Notes under the pieces: generated by a model | Told to the model about the DNA's origin: nothing | Database searches by the model: none | Seen by the model: only the letters and a program-made list of their open reading frames with translations | Position numbers and translations under genes: made by a program | NCBI GenBank assembly: GCA_964393115.1 | Contig: CAYMST010000093.1 | Span: 1 to 16,625 of the forward strand | DNA: 16,625 nt | DNA from: CAYMST01 sp964393115 | GTDB taxonomy: Bacteria; Bacteroidota; Bacteroidia; Cytophagales; Cyclobacteriaceae | Reading direction: 5' to 3' | Part shown: in pieces, positions 1 through 8,239 of the stretch | Layout of the letters: each line of letters begins with the position of its first letter | Numbering within the stretch: the stretch's first letter is position 1

Positions 1-176
1 ATTTTCATCGAAAAAAGCCTTATTTTAGACGTTAATGCAAATTAGTTTGATTCACATATCATAAAACTATAAACTAGACTAATACGAATCATATATCTTT
101 GTAAACTGTTCTGTTGCGCATGTGCAACGAATGGTCTTAAGTATTGCAATAAATTTTGGTATACATATTAATATTG

Positions 177-210
177 AAAACGCCGTTTATTTTATAGACG
201 GTTTTTTTTT
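177..210 (+). terminator. Rho-independent terminator, plus strand
   Basis: The stem CCGTTT (183-188) pairs with AGACGG (196-201) through one G-T pair, with a 7-base loop, and is followed by nine T (202-210). Four A precede the stem. The T run is on the plus strand, so it would end a gene entering from the left of the window. No open reading frame of that gene is recognisable in bases 1-180. Confidence 0.6.
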
Positions 211-299
211 GCCTTTGCTCAATACCCTCATCCCTCGCAAACAGGTATGTATAGAAATCTCAGTTTGATCCTAAAATAAGCCTCTAGAGTTACAGAGAA

Positions 300-446
300 C
301 AGTTTTTGAAAGATTTGCTGTTTGAGACTACTTGGAGAGTAAACGATAGGGCCGCCTGGCGCAGAATGTCTGCCAGTTTCAAATCTTTCCGGGCAACGTT
401 TGCTGCGCGGCGTCCGCTAGGGTTTTTGCCCGCGTCGACATATGTC
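300..446. other. GC-rich, highly self-complementary segment; possible structured RNA
   Basis: This stretch is richer in G+C than its surroundings and folds well. GAAAGATTTG (308-317) pairs perfectly with CAAATCTTTC (380-389). Inside lies CTGGC(GC)AGA-ATG-TCTGCCAG (356-376). Directly after the long stem, CGGGCAA (390-396) pairs with TTGCCCG (426-432) and encloses GCGG-CGT-CCGC (407-417). A palindrome GACATATGTC sits at 437-446. Two overlapping open frames (64 codons minus, 79 codons plus from TTG) show no recognisable protein features. It could be a noncoding RNA, a cis-acting element or a mobile-element remnant. I do not recognise it as tmRNA, RNase P RNA or SRP RNA, and the strand is unknown. 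Confidence 0.35.
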
Positions 447-462
447 ACAAATGGTATAAAAC

Positions 463-495
463 AAAAAAACGCTGCCTTGACCATGCAAGACAGCG
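463..495 (-). terminator. Rho-independent terminator of the giant secreted-protein gene
   Basis: Read on the minus strand, CGCTGTCTTG pairs over 10 positions (one G-T) with CAAGGCAGCG around a 6-base loop and is followed by seven T, then G and four T. It begins 24 bases downstream of the stop codon of the 2307-residue gene, in the right orientation. Confidence 0.85.
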
Positions 496-518
496 CTCTT
501 AGAATCGACTTCTTTAAA

Positions 519-3500
519 TTAGTCGATGATAACCTTTTTCACTGATGTATTTACCTTAATTAGATACACCATATTAGTTTCAAAAGGATACAATACTTTC
601 TCATTCCCCTTGGAGATACTAGACTCAAACAAAACACGTCCAGACAAGTCTTGAATCATCACTTGATACGTATTATCCGCTGAAGGAAGAGTAGGTAGCA
701 GAATACCATCTTTTTCAACCATAAATAAGGTATGGTTTTCGGCAATACCCGACACTGTATTTTCACTATTGAGTCTAATTTCGAATCGGTCATTAACGTT
801 CGTTACACCCTCTTCAAAAGTCACACTCTCTCCAGCTCCTAATACAAACTCCTCGCCAGTAACACGATCAGCGATAACGATCTTCTCTTGACGTGAAAAA
901 CCCGTTAGTTCTTCAACACTCAATGTATAACTTCCACTGTTCGGCGTGGTAATACCTAACTGCACCGCTTCATTTTGAGCCACTAATGGTAAACCCTGTA
1001 TCACGTAAGGAGCACCATTTAAAAGAGAGAATATTTTCATGGTCTCGTCTGAACCAAACAATGGTGCATCATAGTTATTATCCGTTCCTGAGGTAGCATC
1101 TTTTATGAAGCCAACCAACGTTTCGTAGTGGCTTTCACCTGCAGCATCCTCAAGTGAAATTCTCACTATCTTATCTCCTGATTGCTCTCTAAAGAAGTTA
1201 GCATCTCTATTCTTACGTTGTCTTGAACGCATAGACTCATGAAACTCTATTATCTCGTCTTGATCAGACTTCAACTTCACAAAGAAGCCTTGTCCGCTCA
1301 ACAAGTGTCCATTCCATCTAGAGCTACCGTGACCGGCTCTACTGTTTCCAGCAAGACCGAGCAAATTCACCGCTACATAATCACTATTGTTACCTCTTTG
1401 CACATTTGAACCATTGTCATCCCATAAGTAAATAGCACCAATGATATTTGGATTACCATTAATAAATGGTGCTAACGAAATTGGGGCAGGATAAGGATTT
1501 GATACCAAGTTCCAACCATCAGAAGCAGAATCTCTTGACGTGTAGGTACCTGTATACTGTACTGATCCATTATTCGGAATACCGTCGAAAGTAATGACCT
1601 TTCGATTCGCTTGTGCATATCCTCTTCCGGGCTCCAAAGTCATACTGCTCGCGTCGATCCATCTATTGATTCCTTCATCTACTGAGTAATCTACTGTCTC
1701 ATCATAGGCATATACTCTTGGTCCTAAAACAGATCCTGTCATAGCCGCATCTTCCTTCACAGGGCTTCCAACAAACGAATATCTAGGGCCAGCATATCGA
1801 GTTGATCGTCTAATACGTGCCCCGTTTCCAGTCCATGTTTTTGTTCCATGTGTAATAATAGAAGAACCCGAAGCCACTGCGATTTTACCTAAGCTCTCCA
1901 CATCACCTTTGATAATAAGTGCCGTGTCATTATCTACCACTAAAGTATCACCATATGTAATGGTTAAGTTATTGGTTTTGAAAGCTCCCTCTACGCTGAA
2001 CATATAGTTCTCTGTAAGTAATGCACTAATATCATCGTTTGGCATAATGCTGAGTGACCAATCATTACCATTCCAAATCGTAGCGAATGCAGCGTTTTGC
2101 TGACCTGGCGTTCCATAATCTCCTGATCCAAAAGTAGTCGCAGCAACAGCCCATGTACTATCTTCCAGGTTATCCATAGTAGGGTTTACTAACTCAAAAG
2201 ATTTACCGCTTTCAGCAGAGGTATAGTTCACACTATCTACTACAGTTCCGTCTGCACTGAGTGTAATGTGATCATCACTTCCTAAATCAATACCCTGGTA
2301 CTCATGCGCTACCGTTACTCCACCATTACTTCCGCTGTCGTCATTGTTGCTTAGTACAATTTGAGACATCGCAGGAATCGAAACTTCTTCTTTAATAGTG
2401 TCATTTGCGGTGCTTGTAGAAATCACCCATCCGTACATGGAAATAGCTTCTGACGTAGTATTCATCACTTCAAAATACTCTCCATCACTATCCGCCACGG
2501 CAGAAGGGTCTGCCATTACTTCGTTGATAACGACCGCACCAACAGATGGAACAACCACAGTCGAACCTCCGGAAGGTGCACCAAGGTCAACTTGATCCGA
2601 CTCAACCCAGACAGAACCACCTGTTGCGTTTCTTGACTTAATCCTAAATCGGTACTTACCATCTTCCTCAAGTCCTCCTCTTTCAATTTGCGTTGTATTC
2701 GCTGCAGCACTTCCTGCGCCTCTCCACTGATCGCCATCTAAGAATTTTTGAAGATCAAAAGAGGTTTCATTATCTGAATTGTCATTCCAATGAAGATTTA
2801 CCGTTCTGTTATCCACTACCTCAACCCAGAAGTTACACGGTGGATGTGGCTTACCACCACCACTTGTCGCATTACAATCACCATTACCTTGAGGTGCTCC
2901 AGCATTAGACTGAACCGTAATAGTCGCATCGTCAGTAAAAGATCCATCGACTGTCGTCACCGTAATTGTAGCCGTACCTTCGCTTACACCGGTTACCAAA
3001 CCACTAGCAGAAACAGTAGCAATCGCATCATCACTAGATGAATAGGTTACATTTTTGTTATCTGCATTAACAGGCGCTACAGTGACGTTTAACTGTTGAG
3101 TTCCAGACTCTATTACGGATACTGTATTGTCATCAAAGGATACGCCAGTTACGGCAACTGGCCCTGCTGTACCACCACTAAGGTCTACTTCGTCGGTTTC
3201 AACCCAAACTGAACCTCCTGTATTATTAATAGCTTTAACTCGGAACCTATATCGAGCATCCTCAACTAATCCACCCCTTTCGATAGATGTTGTGTTAGCC
3301 GCCGAGCTACCAGCACCTCTCCATTGGTCTCCACTTAAGAATTTCTGTAGTGAAAATGTGGTCTCATCACTTGAGTTATCATTCCAGTGCAAAATAACGG
3401 TTCTGCTATTCACAACTTCCGCGTATACATTACAAGGAGGATTCGGTTTACCTCCAGAACTGGTTGCTTCACAATCTCCATTTCCTTGTGGTCCGTCATT

Positions 3501-6500
3501 TACTTCAACAACAACCGTATCCATAAAATCTCCGTCCACAGTATTTACTCTTACAATTGTAAAACCTAAAGCTTTACCCGTTACAATACCCGAAGCACTT
3601 ACTTCCGCAATCGCATCGTCATCGGAAGACCACGTTACATTCGTATTTGAGGCATTTGCCGGAGCTATGGTAGCCGTAAGTTGTAACGTACCGTTTTCAG
3701 TAACTTCTACAGTATCCTCCGCAAAAGAAATTCCTGTCACATCAACTGGAGCAGTGACTGTTACCACCGTTTGATCTGTGAAGCTACCGTCGTTAGTGGT
3801 CACTGTTATGGTTGCCGATCCAGCACTGATGGCATTTACCAAACCAGTAGAACTTACCGTAGCAACGGCCTCCATACTTGAGGCATATACTACCGATTTA
3901 TCATTTGCATTTATAGGAGCCACAGCGGCAGTGAGTTGTACTGTTTGTCCTATCGCCAAAGAGCTGGTTTCAGGGGTTAGAGTTACACTTTCTACATCAA
4001 TTACCGTTGTAGTGTCCTCAAGCTGCACGGTATCCGTTTCCACCCAAGCCGAGGATCCATTACCATTTACGGCACGTACTCTGAAGGCGTAACGCGCCTC
4101 AAAATCTAAGCCCGCTCTTTCTATCGTCTCAATGTCTGCTGCAGATGAACCTGCACCTCTCCACTGATCTCCTGCTAAAAACTTTTGGAATTCAAAACCA
4201 GTTTCATCGTCAGAGTTGTCCGACCAGTTAAGGTTGACTTTAGTTTCCGAAACCACTTCAGCCCACACATTACATGGAGGGTTAGGGATACCCGCTGGAC
4301 TAGTAGCGTCACAATCTCCGTTTCCCGGAGGTTCTGGCAATACGGTAACAGTAACTTCATCAGTCTTAAACCCGTCAACAGTAAATATTGAGATGACAGC
4401 AGTTCCTTCCGCTACAGCCGTGATCAACCCTTGGGCATCAACTGTCGCTGCTGCTTGATTATTTGAATTATAATAAACCGTAGTATTTGTAGCGTCTACT
4501 GGTAAGATGGTATGATTCAATTGTACAGTACCTCCAATTTCTACACTTGTAGACTCTATATCAAATGATACCGATGTAACTGATATGTCTTCTTCGACTA
4601 CGTCAGTAAGCGCTGGTGCACCTGAGACGAAAATATTATCCACATATAGCTTGTTGGTGCCTCCACCCCATCGCTCAATTTCAATCTTGTTAAATTTAGC
4701 CGGGTTTAAGGTCCCTCCTGATATAGCTACTTGGACNNNNNNNNNNNNNNNNNNTACTTGGACATTCGACCACGAGTTACCTGAAGCACTCTTACCCGTG
4801 TTGTTGGCAGAACCTCCATCACTATCGTGAAGTTTGATATTCAATCCATTGGCTGAACCTCCAATACCATATAACCCGATATTCACGGTTCCATCTGTGG
4901 CATCAATAGGGTCAAACGTGATGGTCAATGAGTGATCAGCTCCCGGAGCGACACTTTGGTCTAATCCTTCTGTATATCTTGATGAACTTCCTTCGGACGC
5001 TTGTGCGCCACTAGCCGATTGAATAACATTACCAGTTCCACCCCATGAGAGGCCTGCGGTTGAGTTGTTATCTGTAAATACAAAGTAGTATTGATCTGAA
5101 GGGTGTGTGAAGTTTTCCTCTGTAATCGGTGGTAAGAAATCTACCTCATCACCATTTATCTTTCTTGCTTGCACCCCCGCTCCTTGAGTTGCTAAATAAA
5201 TTTTATCCCCAAACTTCTTAATGCGCTTGGCGGTAGAGTAATGCAGGTCAGAAGTCCAATCTTCCCAGTTCACTGAACCATCCGATTGAACTACACCTTT
5301 TAACACTCCATACCCCCATCGAATATCTTTCCATACGTGAAAAGCCACGTATATGGTGTTTCCATCTGTATACATTCCATTGCTACTGATTTCAGTAACA
5401 CCCTCTTCAAACCAATCTGGTTCTTCCAGATAATTAAATAAGTCCGCATCCGCTAATACCGGGGTAGCACCAAATTGAGTAGCACCGTTATCTGCTCTTA
5501 CAACACCTTTATTTCGCTCGTAGGTGTAGAAATATTTATTCCCTCCAATATTAACCGCGGATACTCCACCCCAGTTTAACAAATTGGTTTGACCACCACT
5601 TCTAGTCATATGCGTCCACATAATGGTGTCTCCATCGTTCTCACCTCTGTATGTACCTGTGTTATCCTTATAATAAAGGATATCACTATCATCCGGGTCA
5701 AATTCAAATTGCACACCAAGCGCTGTACTCTCATGTACTCTTTCAAACTCCGGTGATCCGGTATTAATCAAGGATACTATATTGTCGCAATAGTATAAGC
5801 CTACATGAGTGATGACATATAGTTTTCTAAAATCCTCTGGTACGCTGTAGAACTGCCAAATTCTATTTTTTGGAAGACCTCTACGCGTATTTGCGCTAGC
5901 TAAAATCTGCCAGTTATGATTTGGACTATTCAGGTTAATCGTTTTATACAACAAACTCGCATTAGCGGCAGGGTTACCTCCTCCGAAACCAGCAGCTGCA
6001 TTCATCAAAACAATTGGTGGGTTGGTTGGCAACATGTGTACGGCATGACCATCCTGTACACCAAATCCTGTTCTAGTCTGTACCCAAGAGCCTCCATTAT
6101 CCCAACTTTCTAAAGCTAAGTTATCCGCTTGGCCCTGAATCATATAGTTTTCGTGTACAGCAACGTCATAGGTAAAAGTGGAGGCAGTACCTCTGCTCCT
6201 ATAAAAATCAATTCCGTTTTGTTTCTTTACGAAACCAGTACTGACAACCCTCCAATCTTCATTTCCATCTGCTGCATCACCAGTGAAGTAAGACTGCTGT
6301 GCTTGCGTAAACACTCCACGAGTGTAGTCTGTTCCAGTCCATTCCGCAGGGTAATATGTATTGTTACGACAGTTGGCAACATAGTAGTTCCAACCGAAAT
6401 CGTAAGTTACGGACGCGTTTGTACCATCGTGATTCATGATAACCTCGTATGAACCGCTAACCGTTCCGTCCCCTGGATTCACTACAAAGCTACCTTCATA

Positions 6501-7442
6501 TAAGCCTTCATTTGGATTTTGATCTCGCTGCGCAATCAGTACATAATGATTGTTTCCTGTAGATTGGAATACTTTCGGTTGCCACATGTGACGGTCGTGA
6601 ACAACTCCTTGGCGTGTATATGTTCCTGCCCAGTTGTCATGACCCAAATCTTGCCAAGCGCCGTCGTTGAGATAATCTTTTACAAATAGTTTTGACCTAC
6701 CATCTTTACGGTACATCGCATATAACCATTGGCCGTCCACTGTTAAGTCAGCACCTGTACACATATCATATGCTATACCGGTTGGTCCATCTATTTTAGT
6801 CCAGTTATCACCATAGTCAGTAGATAAGTACATCCCATCTACAGTAGTAATGATCACTTCGTTATTTCTACCACTTGCTCTATTCACCGTAATGGAGAAT
6901 ACACGAGGATCTGCTTCTGCAAAACTACTCCATGATTTTGGGGTCCATGTTACCCCTCCATCTCGGCTAACATATATTTCTTGTGTATCTGTAAACTCCT
7001 GAGGATAATGACTTAAGTGACCATCGTTTCCTCTCCAGTTAATTCCAGCATAAATATTGGTAGTATCTTGATCATCGAATTCAATAACACCAATAGTTTT
7101 TTCGTACGTATCCGAGACCAAATGCCAGTCGTCTCCTTCGTGATACTTTACACTAAGTCCTTTAGCATGCCCACAAAGCATTTTATCACCCCGTCCTTCG
7201 GACATTAATATAAATGCCGTTGGAAGTCCTTTACCTTCCCAGTTCCAGCTAGTTCCATAATCATCAGAATAGTAGAATCCTTCCATGTCAGAAGCGACAT
7301 ACATCCGTCCTGGTACTGTTGGGTCACAAGATAAACCTTGTACCCTACCTCCAGCTCCTGGATTCAAGGATTGCCAATGGGATTGTGCAGTCACGATGCT
7401 ATGGCACATCAAGACCACAGCAGCAAACAGTATGTTTTTCAT
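519..7442 (-). CDS. Giant secreted multidomain protein with Asp-box beta-propeller, BIG2/FN3-like modules, lamin-tail domain and T9SS sorting signal
   Basis: 2307 residues starting at ATG 7442, with a signal peptide ending near residue 19 (IVTAQ). Residues about 20-840 look like a sialidase/VPS10/GH74-type beta-propeller: Asp-boxes SDDYGTSW (59-66), SRDGGVTW (159-166), STDYGDNW (207-214), SWDNGGSW (about 445-452). Residues about 843-945 look like a jelly-roll carbohydrate-binding domain, interrupted by an 18-base gap (residues 897-902 unknown). Then come BIG2 (about 952-1032), FN3-like (1040-1142), BIG2 (1148-1230), BIG2 (1230-1315), FN3-like (1315-1425), BIG2 (1428-1510), FN3-like (1513-1623), a lamin-tail domain starting at VVINEVMADP (about 1633-1780), a beta-rich region, and a C-terminal T9SS type A-like domain (about 2235-2307, ending KKVIID). 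It is likely exported through the outer membrane and attached or released. The propeller suggests polysaccharide or glycoprotein binding or hydrolysis, but I could not identify catalytic residues. It is transcribed alone, with its own terminator. Confidence 0.9.
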   Translation of the reverse strand: MKNILFAAVVLMCHSIVTAQSHWQSLNPGAGGRVQGLSCDPTVPGRMYVASDMEGFYYSDDYGTSWNWEGKGLPTAFILMSEGRGDKMLCGHAKGLSVKYHEGDDWHLVSDTYEKTIGVIEFDDQDTTNIYAGINWRGNDGHLSHYPQEFTDTQEIYVSRDGGVTWTPKSWSSFAEADPRVFSITVNRASGRNNEVIITTVDGMYLSTDYGDNWTKIDGPTGIAYDMCTGADLTVDGQWLYAMYRKDGRSKLFVKDYLNDGAWQDLGHDNWAGTYTRQGVVHDRHMWQPKVFQSTGNNHYVLIAQRDQNPNEGLYEGSFVVNPGDGTVSGSYEVIMNHDGTNASVTYDFGWNYYVANCRNNTYYPAEWTGTDYTRGVFTQAQQSYFTGDAADGNEDWRVVSTGFVKKQNGIDFYRSRGTASTFTYDVAVHENYMIQGQADNLALESWDNGGSWVQTRTGFGVQDGHAVHMLPTNPPIVLMNAAAGFGGGNPAANASLLYKTINLNSPNHNWQILASANTRRGLPKNRIWQFYSVPEDFRKLYVITHVGLYYCDNIVSLINTGSPEFERVHESTALGVQFEFDPDDSDILYYKDNTGTYRGENDGDTIMWTHMTRSGGQTNLLNWGGVSAVNIGGNKYFYTYERNKGVVRADNGATQFGATPVLADADLFNYLEEPDWFEEGVTEISSNGMYTDGNTIYVAFHVWKDIRWGYGVLKGVVQSDGSVNWEDWTSDLHYSTAKRIKKFGDKIYLATQGAGVQARKINGDEVDFLPPITEENFTHPSDQYYFVFTDNNSTAGLSWGGTGNVIQSASGAQASEGSSSRYTEGLDQSVAPGADHSLTITFDPIDATDGTVNIGLYGIGGSANGLNIKLHDSDGGSANNTGKSASGNSWSNVQVXXXXXXVQVAISGGTLNPAKFNKIEIERWGGGTNKLYVDNIFVSGAPALTDVVEEDISVTSVSFDIESTSVEIGGTVQLNHTILPVDATNTTVYYNSNNQAAATVDAQGLITAVAEGTAVISIFTVDGFKTDEVTVTVLPEPPGNGDCDATSPAGIPNPPCNVWAEVVSETKVNLNWSDNSDDETGFEFQKFLAGDQWRGAGSSAADIETIERAGLDFEARYAFRVRAVNGNGSSAWVETDTVQLEDTTTVIDVESVTLTPETSSLAIGQTVQLTAAVAPINANDKSVVYASSMEAVATVSSTGLVNAISAGSATITVTTNDGSFTDQTVVTVTAPVDVTGISFAEDTVEVTENGTLQLTATIAPANASNTNVTWSSDDDAIAEVSASGIVTGKALGFTIVRVNTVDGDFMDTVVVEVNDGPQGNGDCEATSSGGKPNPPCNVYAEVVNSRTVILHWNDNSSDETTFSLQKFLSGDQWRGAGSSAANTTSIERGGLVEDARYRFRVKAINNTGGSVWVETDEVDLSGGTAGPVAVTGVSFDDNTVSVIESGTQQLNVTVAPVNADNKNVTYSSSDDAIATVSASGLVTGVSEGTATITVTTVDGSFTDDATITVQSNAGAPQGNGDCNATSGGGKPHPPCNFWVEVVDNRTVNLHWNDNSDNETSFDLQKFLDGDQWRGAGSAAANTTQIERGGLEEDGKYRFRIKSRNATGGSVWVESDQVDLGAPSGGSTVVVPSVGAVVINEVMADPSAVADSDGEYFEVMNTTSEAISMYGWVISTSTANDTIKEEVSIPAMSQIVLSNNDDSGSNGGVTVAHEYQGIDLGSDDHITLSADGTVVDSVNYTSAESGKSFELVNPTMDNLEDSTWAVAATTFGSGDYGTPGQQNAAFATIWNGNDWSLSIMPNDDISALLTENYMFSVEGAFKTNNLTITYGDTLVVDNDTALIIKGDVESLGKIAVASGSSIITHGTKTWTGNGARIRRSTRYAGPRYSFVGSPVKEDAAMTGSVLGPRVYAYDETVDYSVDEGINRWIDASSMTLEPGRGYAQANRKVITFDGIPNNGSVQYTGTYTSRDSASDGWNLVSNPYPAPISLAPFINGNPNIIGAIYLWDDNGSNVQRGNNSDYVAVNLLGLAGNSRAGHGSSRWNGHLLSGQGFFVKLKSDQDEIIEFHESMRSRQRKNRDANFFREQSGDKIVRISLEDAAGESHYETLVGFIKDATSGTDNNYDAPLFGSDETMKIFSLLNGAPYVIQGLPLVAQNEAVQLGITTPNSGSYTLSVEELTGFSRQEKIVIADRVTGEEFVLGAGESVTFEEGVTNVNDRFEIRLNSENTVSGIAENHTLFMVEKDGILLPTLPSADNTYQVMIQDLSGRVLFESSISKGNEKVLYPFETNMVYLIKVNTSVKKVIID
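2575..4345 (-). repeat. Three imperfect repeats of about 300 bp encoding FN3-like cysteine modules
   Basis: Copies lie at about 2575-2905, 3170-3500 and 4019-4345. Each encodes a GNGDC-xATS...PPCN entry with two cysteines, then W(N/S)DNS-DET, the nearly invariant FLxGDQWRGAGS, an IER(G/A)GL segment and a (W)VE(S/T)D end. Ig-like BIG2 modules sit between them, so the protein stalk grew by internal duplication. The fixed cysteine pair probably forms a disulfide in each module; this is an inference. Confidence 0.8.
4737..4754. other. Assembly gap of 18 N inside the giant gene
   Basis: Both sides of the gap carry the same nine bases, TACTTGGAC, giving VQV-X6-VQV in the protein. Removing one copy plus the N run (27 bases) keeps the frame and yields a smooth NSWSNVQVAISGG. 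The two contig ends probably overlap and there may be no missing sequence. Confidence 0.9.
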
Positions 7443-7497
7443 TACGATAAGTGGAAAATGATTAGTTTGATATTATAAACAGTTCGGCAACTTACAC

Positions 7498-7574
7498 GAT
7501 ATTACTCCTGAACTCGGTAATGAGGATTCAATAATAAATCTGGTGGAGGTGAGTAATACTCAGGAGATAATATC
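7498..7574 (-). promoter_or_regulatory. Long inverted repeat in the upstream region of the giant gene
   Basis: GATATTACTCCTGA (7498-7511) pairs with TCAGGAGATAATATC (7560-7574) over 14 positions with one bulged A; a further ACTC (7512-7515) and GAGT (7551-7554) can continue the stem across an internal loop. It ends 56 bases before the start codon. No T run follows on the minus strand, so it is not an ordinary terminator. It may be an mRNA leader structure or an operator. Confidence 0.4.
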
Positions 7575-7976
7575 CAAATATTTGTTTTTCAGAAATTTAC
7601 GTCGAAGTAACGGCTAATTTATATTTTAGATCAACACCCGTCTAACTTATATAAAAAAGCCTCAATCACCGATAAATAAAGCTGTTGGTAGTCACTTAAA
7701 ATGTTATATTATTAGTATATCTTGATTTGTTTACAATTCGTATTTGTGACATGCAGTCCATTTTCCTTTAACAACACACTTAGTTATTCATAAAAGTATA
7801 GACGAATAGGGCTATATAATTCACAGATAATCAATTTTATAGAGGTTTCTCTTTTAAAATTATAGAACACAGTTAATTGTATAGTTTTACGTAATATATA
7901 CGTTTAATGAACCAACTAAATACACCTAAAATGCAATTTGACGTTATTAATTGAGGGATTTATTAGGTAAAATATT

Positions 7977-8023
7977 TGCTCTCTTTGATGCAAAATTTGC
8001 TTTTTATGGTAGTCAAGAGAGCA
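7977..8023. repeat. Inverted repeat, 9 bp stem
   Basis: TGCTCTCTT (7977-7985) is the exact reverse complement of AAGAGAGCA (8015-8023), separated by 29 bases. No T run follows on either strand. Function unknown. Confidence 0.4.
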
Positions 8024-8115
8024 TTACTAGAAGCATTAGTATTACTAACTCAATGTGTATATGTATTGCGGCTGACAATATTGCGTTGGAAATGATGAAT
8101 GGTTAATTATGAAAA

Positions 8116-8154
8116 GCTCATTATTTTATAAATTCAACTAGTTGAAGAATGAGC
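8116..8154. repeat. Nested inverted repeat
   Basis: GCTCATT (8116-8122) pairs with AATGAGC (8148-8154) and encloses the 14-base palindrome TTCAACTAGTTGAA (8133-8146). It lies about 85 bases beyond the stop codon of the FAS1 gene. It could be part of a 3' structure or a small RNA; nothing more can be said. Confidence 0.4.
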
Positions 8155-8185
8155 ACTATCTGATCAAAGTCAGTAATAAAAGGTT

Positions 8186-8228
8186 AAAAATTTAGATTTA
8201 ACCGGCAATGCAATGCACATTACCGGTT
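8186..8228 (-). terminator. Probable terminator of the FAS1 lipoprotein gene
   Basis: AACCGG (8200-8205) pairs with CCGGTT (8223-8228), and after one C-A mismatch AATG pairs with CATT, leaving a 7-base loop. On the minus strand a five-T run (8186-8190) follows only after about nine bases, so it is a weak terminator by sequence. It begins 12 bases past the stop codon. Confidence 0.5.
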
Positions 8229-8239
8229 GTAATCATCCG

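Larger units (their letters stand above)
7443..8239. other. Long spacer without a gene, with several inverted repeats
   Basis: No open frame with protein-like features is visible on either strand. The spacer holds the leader region of the giant gene (inverted repeat 7498-7574), a palindrome CAAATATTTG (7574-7583), a palindrome ACGTA-ATATA-TACGT (7889-7903), two larger inverted repeats (7977-8023 and 8116-8154) and the terminator of the FAS1 gene. The rest is AT-rich with nothing recognisable. Confidence 0.6.

Noticed and set aside
290..545. Two overlapping open frames of 64 (minus) and 79 (plus, TTG start) codons in the GC-rich segment
   Set aside because: They overlap each other, have no recognisable motif, and the strong inverted repeats explain the odd composition better.
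3127..4458. Long plus-strand open frames opposite the BIG2/FN3 region
   Set aside because: They are antisense shadows of a Thr/Val/Ser-rich coding region with convincing domains on the minus strand.
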